Below are positions 1 through 6,233 of a stretch of DNA of 15,941 bases, piece by piece (position 1 is the first letter of the stretch; the number at the start of each line of letters is the position of its first letter). Origin of the DNA: JBBQKF01 sp964549475 (GTDB taxonomy: Bacteria > Bacillota > Clostridia > Saccharofermentanales > UBA5734); assembly GCA_964549475.1 (NCBI GenBank), contig CAZJXH010000066.1, forward strand, positions 1 to 15,941, read 5' to 3'. The position numbers and the translations under genes are program-made. Below the pieces are notes generated by a model. It saw nothing but the letters and a program-made list of their open reading frames with translations, searched no databases and was not told the DNA's origin.

Positions 1-1
1 G

Positions 2-70
2 AAGTGCGTGGAAGCAAGAGACTACGAAGCCCTTGAAATGTATGTGCTCGAATTGCTGATGAAAGGGTAA
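2..70 (+). CDS. C-terminal end of an upstream protein (partial)
   Basis: An open frame enters from the left edge and ends at a TAA at 68-70, leaving about 22 residues rich in Glu and Leu and ending LELLMKG. The other plus frames close early here. The fragment is too short to assign to a family. A hairpin follows about 20 bases later, which fits the end of a transcription unit. The frame is plausible but rests only on being open. Confidence 0.4.
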   Translation, partial: KCVEARDYEALEMYVLELLMKG

Positions 71-88
71 AAACAAGGATATATTCGG

Positions 89-129
89 CAGATGTCCTTG
101 AATAAAGCAATATGGTTTAAGAACATCTG
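89..129 (+). other. Imperfect hairpin after the partial upstream gene
   Basis: CAGATGT at 89-95 pairs with ACATCTG at 123-129. After one mismatch, 97-102 pairs with 116-121, with one G-U pair. The loop is about 13 bases. The downstream sequence is T-rich but has no clean T-run, so this is at best a weak terminator for the gene ending at 70. Confidence 0.3.
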
Positions 130-161
130 AACATATAGTCTTTTCGATTTCTCCTTTATAA

Positions 162-206
162 TACGCCCTCATTTTCTATTCATGAAAAGTAGAAAACGAG
201 GGCGTA
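162..206. terminator. Long inverted repeat, possible bidirectional terminator
   Basis: ACGCCCTC at 163-170 pairs with GAGGGCGT at 198-205. After one mismatch, 172-178 pairs with 190-196, giving about 15 pairs around an 11-base loop. The stem is GC-rich at its base. Neither side has a clear T-run, so the terminator reading is uncertain. It may mark the boundary between the gene to the left and the locus starting at 564. Confidence 0.4.
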
Positions 207-287
207 AATATTATACTTACTTGACAATCGACCTATGACCAAGAAAATATAATGTATTGAGCAAGTATAAAGCTTTTACGGGGGCTA

Positions 288-318
288 TTGAAAAATATTT
301 GAGCGTTGCCGGTATAAT
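288..318 (+). promoter_or_regulatory. Possible promoter before an orphan hairpin
   Basis: TTGAAA at 288-293 and TATAAT at 313-318 are separated by 19 bases, slightly longer than the optimal 17. A transcript from here would begin near 325 and run straight into the hairpin at 333-395. The -10 box matches consensus perfectly, but such boxes are frequent in AT-rich DNA. Confidence 0.25.
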
Positions 319-332
319 CATACTTATTTCTT

Positions 333-400
333 GGCGTTAAAAGGACTGCTGCTTGATGATTTTTCAATCACTTTTGCAGCAGTTCTTTTAGCGCCCTTTT
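333..400 (+). terminator. 20-bp hairpin with short T-run, no gene directly upstream
   Basis: 333-352 pairs with 376-395 over 20 positions with two G-U pairs and no mismatch. The stem base is GGCG/CGCC and it is followed by CTTTT on the plus strand. The 23-base loop can form a further small helix, 354-357 with 367-370. This fits an intrinsic terminator, but the roughly 260 bases upstream hold no recognisable ORF. It may end a small RNA or a long 3' UTR, or be a relic of a lost element. Confidence 0.5.
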
Positions 401-454
401 GGACATTTGAATTTAAGATTCATTTTCGAACTTACAATTTATTTTTGGAATAGC

Positions 455-484
455 TTGACAAAAAGAAGCAACCAGTCGCATATT
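455..484 (+). promoter_or_regulatory. Probable promoter of the response regulator gene
   Basis: A perfect TTGACA at 455-460 is followed after 18 bases by CATATT at 479-484, a four-of-six match to the -10 consensus. The predicted start near 491 would give a leader of about 70 bases before the regulator ATG at 564. It is the only good -35 box in the 150 bases upstream of that gene. Confidence 0.45.
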
Positions 485-563
485 AGTAATAGCCATTGAT
501 TCATTTGAACCAGGAATATACCGATGATCTAAAACACAGGTAAATCAAGACAAGGAGCAAAAG

Positions 564-1691
564 ATGGGATCGATTCAAGATTCATTCGTGAGGATTGTTA
601 TTGTTGATGATGAAAAAAAAATAATCACCCTGCTAAAAAAAATCATTGACTGGAATGGTAATAATTGTTCGATTGTCGGCGAGGCCTACAATGGGATAGA
701 CGGATTGCGTTTAATCAATGAAATGAAGCCGGAGATTGTACTATCCGATATAAACATGCCAGGCAAGGATGGCATTGAAATGATGAAAAACGCCCAGAAT
801 GATGGAATTGACTCTTTTTACATTTTTATCAGCGGATATTCGGAATTCGAATATGCAAAAAACGCACTGAATTTTGGAGCGATAGGATATATTCTGAAAC
901 CGATAGACAAAATAAAAGTGGAGACTCTTATCCAAAAAGCGGTTGAAATGATAAAAGTTAAAAAAGAAAACAGAGCATTGAAGGAAATTGCCAATCAAAA
1001 TGTGGAGACCTACGCCAATGGATTATATGGCAATGACAGTCTTTACAAATTTTATAGCAGTGAAATGGAGTCCAATCTTGTCAACTCGATCAAAAGCAAT
1101 TTAAGGAATGAAACCGATGCAATCCTTGAAAATATTTTTACAGAAACAAAGAAAAACTCCCTCAGTTCTGTACAAATAAAGAAACTAGTTTTGGAAATAA
1201 GAGCAAGCATATTGAAGAATTTCGCAAAATTCGACCTGCCTAAACACTTTGAAGACAGCCATCTATTGTTTTTAGCAGAGTGTGACAATGCAGACGAGAT
1301 TAAAAAGCCATTATTCTCGTTTATACATGAAATAATGGAAATAGTAAGCGACTATAAAAAGAAATCACTTAAAAATGCAATTGAGAAAGCAAAAATTTAT
1401 ATTACAGAAAATATCAATCAGGAAGTCTCATTATCCATGGTGGCAAAACATGTTTATATGAACCCGAACTATTTCAGTGAGTTTTTCAAAAAAGAAACAA
1501 GTCAGAATTTCGTGGATTATGTGACAAAACACAAAATGAATGTAGCGAAAGATCTTTTAAAAAACAGCAGTCTGAAAATCGAAGAAATATCAACGATGGT
1601 TGGATATGAGAATATACAATATTTTTACAAAGTGTTTAAAAAAAATGAAGGAGTTACTCCAAGAGAATACAGAATGCTGAAATTTTGGTGA
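564..1691 (+). CDS. YesN-type response regulator with AraC-family DNA-binding domain
   Basis: Cytoplasmic transcription regulator of 375 residues. The receiver domain spans roughly residues 9-130. It has the acidic pair D15-D16, phosphoacceptor D62 in the SDINMPG motif, switch residue S90 and conserved K102 in LKPID. A poorly conserved linker follows. Two AraC-type helix-turn-helix units occupy about residues 280-375, including the typical MNPNYFSEFFKKE and GYENIQYFYKVFKK signatures and a final TPREYR. The ATG is preceded by AAGGAG at 552-557 with six bases of spacing. Its partner is very likely the YesM-like kinase at 6234-8078, since the two families normally work together, although here they are separated by the transport genes. 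It probably activates the binding-protein and permease genes. Family assignment is firm; the signal is unknown. Confidence 0.93.
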   Translation: MGSIQDSFVRIVIVDDEKKIITLLKKIIDWNGNNCSIVGEAYNGIDGLRLINEMKPEIVLSDINMPGKDGIEMMKNAQNDGIDSFYIFISGYSEFEYAKNALNFGAIGYILKPIDKIKVETLIQKAVEMIKVKKENRALKEIANQNVETYANGLYGNDSLYKFYSSEMESNLVNSIKSNLRNETDAILENIFTETKKNSLSSVQIKKLVLEIRASILKNFAKFDLPKHFEDSHLLFLAECDNADEIKKPLFSFIHEIMEIVSDYKKKSLKNAIEKAKIYITENINQEVSLSMVAKHVYMNPNYFSEFFKKETSQNFVDYVTKHKMNVAKDLLKNSSLKIEEISTMVGYENIQYFYKVFKKNEGVTPREYRMLKFW

Positions 1692-1739
1692 TAATAGCCG
1701 AAAAAAAGATACTTTTCCTTAATTATTTGAATAGAATAT

Positions 1740-1798
1740 CTTCTCAATTAAATATAAGATAATCATGGATGCATCCTAAAAAATATTTTATTGAGAAG
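1740..1798 (+). promoter_or_regulatory. Hairpin covering the binding-protein ribosome binding site
   Basis: CTTCTCAAT at 1740-1748 pairs perfectly with ATTGAGAAG at 1790-1798. After one T-T mismatch, 1750-1755 pairs with 1783-1788. The 3' arm contains the first bases of the AAGGAG Shine-Dalgarno sequence at 1796-1801. The loop holds the perfect 10-base palindrome GGATGCATCC at 1767-1776. The structure could limit translation initiation of the downstream lipoprotein, or the repeats could be a DNA operator for the upstream regulator. The pairing is seen directly; the role is inferred. Confidence 0.5.
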
Positions 1799-1810
1799 GA
1801 GTAGTTAGTT

Positions 1811-3103
1811 ATGAAAAAAATTGTAAGTTTTCTTCTTGTTGGTATTCTAATGTCCACATTGTTAATCAGTTGCAGTAAAACGCCGAACACAAGCTCACAG
1901 GGGAGCCAGTCCGCATCTTCCGCAGCAGCAACCAAAGCGCCGGAAGCTGTCACACTAAAAGCCATGTTCTGGGCACAGGAGGCAAAAGACCAGTTCGCTA
2001 AATTAAGCGACGATTACAGCGCATTAAATTCAAATGTTAAAATAGAATGGGAATATCCCCCGAATTCAGATTATAAAAAAATCTTAAGCACCAGGATTTT
2101 ATCCGGGGAAGCACCTGACATTTTTGGAGCGATTGATTCTTCTTTCTTTAAATATGCAAGAGCAATGGATGATCAGGCATGGGCATCAAGAACTTTATCA
2201 AAAAGCAACCTGAGCATGAAAGGCAAGCTGATGGGCATACCTCTTACATATGCCGCATTAGTCGTCTATTATAACAAAAAAGTATTCAGTGATGCCGGAA
2301 TAACTGCTACACCAAAAACATATCCCGAATTTTTAGCGCTTTGCGCAACATTGAAATCAAAAAATATTACTCCTATTTCATTCGGAATGAAAGATGGATT
2401 TGTTCATAATACTGTGATTGCACAGCTTGAACAAGGATTCTCAGCAAAAATAGCCGATAATTTTTATGAACAGTTATATTTTGGTAAAGATAAAACCGCA
2501 AATTATCCTGAATTCGTACAAGGAATGCAAAAATATCTCGAATTGTATACAAAGGGATATTTTTCGGAAGGATCGATCGGATTGGATTATAACTCCGTAT
2601 TCACAGCCCTTGCCAATGGCAAAGCGGCGATGTGCATTCATGGCTCATGGCTTCCCGGCTTTGTATGGGGAATCAACAAGGATGCTGATCTGGGAGCATT
2701 TGCATTCCCTGACAGCGATACCGGAACTTCTTCCATCGCAGCAGTAAATGACTGGAACCTGGCGGTAAGCGTGGATACGAAAAATGGATCGGAATCATTG
2801 AAGTTTATCGATTTCTTAGCCAAAGTTGACAGCCTGAAGTATATGTCTGAAGGATGGCAGCAGCTTCCAACATTTAAAGATGTAACCCCGAATCTTAAGC
2901 CGGTTTTGGTTGAAACGATGAATTTGGTCAAGCAGTATAAAAACACCCCCTGCTTCTATGTTGATGTTGCAGATCCCAACTATGAGCTGGACAAAATCTG
3001 CCAGCAGATGTTTATGGGAAAAAGGACTCCAGTACAAGCAGTTGCAGACTTTGACAAAGTATGCGAACAATATAAGGACGCCAAGAAGGCTTTGTACGAA
3101 TAA
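1811..3103 (+). CDS. Extracellular solute-binding lipoprotein of a sugar ABC transporter
   Basis: Family 1 (carbohydrate-type) substrate-binding protein of 430 residues, anchored to the outer face of the membrane. Residues 1-20 form a signal peptide with MKK, a hydrophobic core and the lipobox LISC, with the lipid-modified Cys at 21. A Ser/Ala/Thr-rich tether runs to about residue 45. The mature domain begins with VTLKAMFWAQE and includes the family features SGEAPDIF, GIPLTYAALVVYYNKKVF and GKAAMCIHGSW. The ATG follows AAGGAG at 1796-1801 by nine bases. It captures the substrate and delivers it to the permeases at 4377 and 5263, though a UROD-like gene lies between them. Hairpins flank it on both sides. 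The ligand cannot be deduced; the family also binds oligosaccharides and sugar acids. Confidence 0.93.
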   Translation: MKKIVSFLLVGILMSTLLISCSKTPNTSSQGSQSASSAAATKAPEAVTLKAMFWAQEAKDQFAKLSDDYSALNSNVKIEWEYPPNSDYKKILSTRILSGEAPDIFGAIDSSFFKYARAMDDQAWASRTLSKSNLSMKGKLMGIPLTYAALVVYYNKKVFSDAGITATPKTYPEFLALCATLKSKNITPISFGMKDGFVHNTVIAQLEQGFSAKIADNFYEQLYFGKDKTANYPEFVQGMQKYLELYTKGYFSEGSIGLDYNSVFTALANGKAAMCIHGSWLPGFVWGINKDADLGAFAFPDSDTGTSSIAAVNDWNLAVSVDTKNGSESLKFIDFLAKVDSLKYMSEGWQQLPTFKDVTPNLKPVLVETMNLVKQYKNTPCFYVDVADPNYELDKICQQMFMGKRTPVQAVADFDKVCEQYKDAKKALYE

Positions 3104-3141
3104 TGATTCAAACAGATTGAACTGGAAAAAAATCTTTATGA

Positions 3142-3181
3142 TTATTAAATACCCATTCATCAATGGATGGGTATTTAATAA
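3142..3181 (+). other. Strong intercistronic hairpin downstream of the binding-protein gene
   Basis: 3142-3156 pairs without mismatch with 3167-3181. The helix continues through 3157-3159 with 3164-3166 (one G-U) to a four-base loop, TCAA, giving about 18 pairs. No T-run follows on either strand, so it is not a standard terminator. By analogy with other binding-protein operons, it may protect the 3' end of the upstream message or partly reduce read-through, giving more binding protein than permease. Confidence 0.6.
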
Positions 3182-3211
3182 AGAACAATAAAAAAATAGG
3201 CAAATCGCTGC

Positions 3212-3219
3212 AGGGGGGG
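3212..3219 (+). promoter_or_regulatory. Ribosome binding site with a seven-G run deciding a TTG start
   Basis: AGGGGGGG lies eight bases before a TTG at 3228. No ATG in this frame has a comparable site nearby, so TTG is the preferred start of the UROD-like protein. The uninterrupted run of seven G residues is unusual for this AT-rich DNA. Confidence 0.6.
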
Positions 3220-3227
3220 AATCATTA

Positions 3228-4319
3228 TTGCTTTACAAAAACAATTCCGATGAAGTGTTTCACCGGCTGAATGACTTATATTCAGGAAAAGGCACCAACA
3301 AAATTTATGCGAAAATGAATATACCGAATTTGTTGATTGAAAAATATAGAACCGAAGATATTGATGGCGAAGTGGGATATCCTGATATCGCAAAACGGGC
3401 TGCCTTCTGGGATAAGACATTATCCATATTTAAAAATCTCAAAGATGATTCCATCCCTTCCTGCTACTTGTCGGAATTGGACGAAGGCCTGTATGGAGGA
3501 CTTTTAGGCGGAGAAACTAAATTTATTCACTCCTGCTCCAACGGATGGATTTCCTCTATGACTGTCCCATTTCTGAAAAATCTTGACTATGTGGAAGAAT
3601 TCAAGCTTGAAGAAGAGAATGAATGGTTCAAACGGTATAAAACGCAGTTGGGACAATTCATTGACAAAGCGGATGGAAAGTACGCCATAAGCCACTTTGT
3701 CCTAAGTAACGGACTGAATCTTTTTTTTGAATTGAGAGGTGCCACAAATACCTATTATGATGTGATGGAGACACCGGACAAAGCCGGACTGCTGGTTGAT
3801 TTTGCCATAAAGCTTAATATTTGGGTACATGAAGTCTTTTTCAACACAGTGGGGTTGATTCATGGCGGCACAGCCAGTATCAATGCTCAATGGCTGCCGG
3901 GCAGGATTGTTTTTGAAAGTGTGGATCCTTTTCATTTGACTTCTCCTGATATGTTTGAAGAATGGGGGAGGAAACCCATCCAGAAAGTATTTGACTTTTT
4001 TGACGGAGGCATCGTGCATCTTCATAGCAATGGACACCATTTATTGGAAAACATAATCAGTCTGAATCGTTTAAAATGCATTGTGTTTTATGATGAGGAC
4101 TTTGGCACGCCAACATATATGAAATTAAATTCTCTATCCTCGAAATCCGGAGGCATCCCAATGGTAATACCGATCCCATATGAAGTTTTTGTGGATAAGC
4201 TTGTAAAAAAAGAATTGCCAACTAATATTTTATATGATGTAAAAGGCGCGCCGGATGTCAAGACATCGAACGAAGTGATGGACGAGGTGAAAAATTATAG
4301 AGGTCAGGTCTTTTTATGA
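3228..4319 (+). CDS. Uroporphyrinogen decarboxylase-superfamily protein (UROD/MtaA/CmuA-like)
   Basis: Protein of 363 residues, predicted cytosolic TIM barrel, starting at TTG. Features resembling the UROD-like methyltransferase group are ELRGATNTYYDVMETPDKAG at about 168-187, DPFHLTSPDMFEEW at about 233-246, and a His-rich strand HLHSNGHHLLE at 264-274. Cobamide methyltransferases of the MtaA/CmuA type carry a His-x-Cys zinc motif at the equivalent strand. Here it reads His-x-His, so methyltransferase chemistry is not supported, and true haem-pathway decarboxylation is unlikely because no other haem gene is near. It sits between the binding protein and the permeases, suggesting it acts on the transported compound. 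The superfamily call is reasonably secure; the reaction is unknown. Confidence 0.75.
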   Translation: MLYKNNSDEVFHRLNDLYSGKGTNKIYAKMNIPNLLIEKYRTEDIDGEVGYPDIAKRAAFWDKTLSIFKNLKDDSIPSCYLSELDEGLYGGLLGGETKFIHSCSNGWISSMTVPFLKNLDYVEEFKLEEENEWFKRYKTQLGQFIDKADGKYAISHFVLSNGLNLFFELRGATNTYYDVMETPDKAGLLVDFAIKLNIWVHEVFFNTVGLIHGGTASINAQWLPGRIVFESVDPFHLTSPDMFEEWGRKPIQKVFDFFDGGIVHLHSNGHHLLENIISLNRLKCIVFYDEDFGTPTYMKLNSLSSKSGGIPMVIPIPYEVFVDKLVKKELPTNILYDVKGAPDVKTSNEVMDEVKNYRGQVFL

Positions 4320-4376
4320 TTCAAGACGCCTGACTCACAGGATGAAAAAAGAAATCGATATTATAGGAGGCTGGAA

Positions 4377-5261
4377 ATGAACAACCAAAAAAAGCGGATA
4401 ATATTTAATTCATTGCTATTTATGTTGCCTGCTTTACTGATATACACCATATTTGTCATATATCCGTTTTTCGCTAATATAAATATTTCACTGACCGACT
4501 GGACAGGAATGGAGAAGACCTATCATTACATTGGGTTTGGAAATTTCGTAAAGGCTTTTCAAATGAGTCTGGTCAATCAATCTTTAATCAACACGATTCT
4601 ATTTACCCTTGGAAATGTTTTTGGCGCGACAGTTTTGAGTTTGCTGCTTGCCCTTGCATTTGATCAGCCATTAAAAACAAAAGGCTTTACCAAAACCGTG
4701 TTTTTTATTCCTGTAATTCTAAGTACAACTGTTGTTGGAACCTTATGGGGGTATATGTATTCCTTTGATGGAATAATCAACGCGGTATTGAATAAAATCG
4801 GCCTTGTGTCATTGGCACAGGATTGGCTGGGGAATGAAAAAACAGCGCTTATTATGATGCTGGTGACGCAATACTGGCAATGGCTCGGGTTTTGTGCAAT
4901 CATTTTTTATGCCAATTTACAGATCATCCCAACTGATTTGTATGAGGCATCGAAAATCGATGGAGCATCCGCTGTTCAGCGATTTTTCAATATAACTTTA
5001 CCAATGCTGATTCCAAGTTTGACAATCAATGCGGTGACAAGCTTTGTCGGAGGACTAAGGACATTTGATCTGGTGTTTGTATTAACACGCGGGGGTCCGG
5101 GATATTCGACCAGCACCGTCGGCTATGCCATTTACAATCTGGGATTCGAGAACCAGCAGATGGCAGTCGGCTGCGCGCTCAGCCTGGTATTGCTTGCGGT
5201 CACCTTCACAATCTCAATGCTTCAGCTGAAATTTTTCAAGAGCAGGGAGGTGGAGGCATAA
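4377..5261 (+). CDS. Sugar ABC transporter permease, MalF/UgpA type
   Basis: Integral membrane protein of 294 residues with about six transmembrane segments, the first at roughly residues 11-33. The EAA loop that docks the ATPase is at about 190-213 (EASKIDGASAVQRFFNITLP). The RTFDLVFVLTRGGPG segment near the C-terminus is typical of MalF-like permeases of the carbohydrate uptake-1 class. The ATG is preceded by AGGAGG at 4365-4370 with six bases of spacing. It pairs with the next permease, only one base downstream. No ATPase gene occurs in the window, so the complex probably borrows a shared MsmK-type ATPase encoded elsewhere, as is common in Firmicutes. Confidence 0.95.
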   Translation: MNNQKKRIIFNSLLFMLPALLIYTIFVIYPFFANINISLTDWTGMEKTYHYIGFGNFVKAFQMSLVNQSLINTILFTLGNVFGATVLSLLLALAFDQPLKTKGFTKTVFFIPVILSTTVVGTLWGYMYSFDGIINAVLNKIGLVSLAQDWLGNEKTALIMMLVTQYWQWLGFCAIIFYANLQIIPTDLYEASKIDGASAVQRFFNITLPMLIPSLTINAVTSFVGGLRTFDLVFVLTRGGPGYSTSTVGYAIYNLGFENQQMAVGCALSLVLLAVTFTISMLQLKFFKSREVEA

Positions 5262-5262
5262 C

Positions 5263-6129
5263 ATGAGACACACAACATCCGCTACCGAAAAAACGATAAA
5301 AAGAAAAACCCCAATAGCCAAAAGCACGCGGATTCTGGACATTGTCATGTTCATTATAACGGTTATTGTCGCCTATCCATTATTTGTCATGGTAATCAAC
5401 GTTTTTAAGACCCCTCTTCAAAGAGCGGACTGGATTTCTCTACCGACACAGTTTTACACAGACAATATTGTGAAAGTGTTTACGAAGTCTGGTTTTTCAA
5501 ATTCACTTTTCAACAGCTTGTTTATTACCATTATCTCGATCACCATACTGGTGATTTTCGGGAGTATGGCCGCTTATCCGCTTGGAAGACGGAAAGAGAA
5601 AGTATTTAATTATTTGTACTTATATATAACCCTGGGAATCATGCTTCCATTGCAGTTTTCCATATTGCCGATTTTTCAACTGATAAAGAATCTGGGCTTG
5701 ATGGACTCAAGACTTGCTTTGATTCTTATAGAAATTGGATTCAATATAACAATAACAGTTTTCATCTATAAGAATTTTATTAAAAGTGTGCCTGTTGCAT
5801 TAGAAGAAGCGGCGATCATCGATGGCTGCTCCTACGCCGGCGTTTTCTGGAGGATCGTTTTTCCCATGCTGAAGCCAGCGACAGCAACGGTGATCATTAC
5901 GAATCTTATCTATTTATGGAATAATTTTCTGGGGCCGCTGCTAGTGATTGAAGCTGCAGCCAAACGAACATTGCCGATCATGATCATCAGTTTCAGGGGA
6001 CAATACGGAAATGATATCGGCGCTGTGTTTACTACCATCACATTTGCCTCTCTTCCGATGATCATCCTGTTTCTGTGTCTCCAGCAGTCTTTTTACAAAG
6101 GAATATCCGCCGGCGCAGTGAAGTCGTGA
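5263..6129 (+). CDS. Sugar ABC transporter permease, MalG/UgpE type
   Basis: Second membrane subunit, 288 residues, about six transmembrane segments after a basic N-terminal tail of some 22 residues. The EAA loop is at about 181-204 (EEAAIIDGCSYAGVFWRIVFP), followed by PMLKPA, the usual MalG-type pattern. The gene starts one base after the stop of its partner, with a GGTGGAGG ribosome site just upstream, so the two are almost certainly translated together. With the lipoprotein at 1811 it forms the import channel; the energy-coupling ATPase is missing from the locus. Confidence 0.95.
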   Translation: MRHTTSATEKTIKRKTPIAKSTRILDIVMFIITVIVAYPLFVMVINVFKTPLQRADWISLPTQFYTDNIVKVFTKSGFSNSLFNSLFITIISITILVIFGSMAAYPLGRRKEKVFNYLYLYITLGIMLPLQFSILPIFQLIKNLGLMDSRLALILIEIGFNITITVFIYKNFIKSVPVALEEAAIIDGCSYAGVFWRIVFPMLKPATATVIITNLIYLWNNFLGPLLVIEAAAKRTLPIMIISFRGQYGNDIGAVFTTITFASLPMIILFLCLQQSFYKGISAGAVKS

Positions 6130-6149
6130 TCCGGCAGCGGACAGACGGA

Positions 6150-6178
6150 TTGACAGCAGGGATCCCAATCGTTATTCT
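6150..6178 (+). promoter_or_regulatory. Probable internal promoter for kinase and amidohydrolases
   Basis: A perfect TTGACA at 6150-6155 and TATTCT at 6173-6178 are separated by exactly 17 bases. They lie in the 104-base gap between the second permease and the sensor kinase. Transcription would start near 6186, giving the kinase a basal supply independent of the transporter promoter. A small hairpin, 6180-6186 with 6197-6203, lies at the predicted start. Confidence 0.5.
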
Positions 6179-6233
6179 GATAGCATAGGAACAGTGATGC
6201 TATTCGAGTCAAGCGGGGAGATAACGGAAGAGA

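Noticed and set aside
221..253. TTGACA and TATAAT boxes
   Set aside because: Both hexamers are perfect, but the spacing is 21 bases, too long for a normal sigma-A promoter.
4342..4380. 12-codon ORF overlapping the first permease start (ATGA)
   Set aside because: Weak ribosome site, and it includes the permease's own AGGAGG. An open frame this short is expected by chance.
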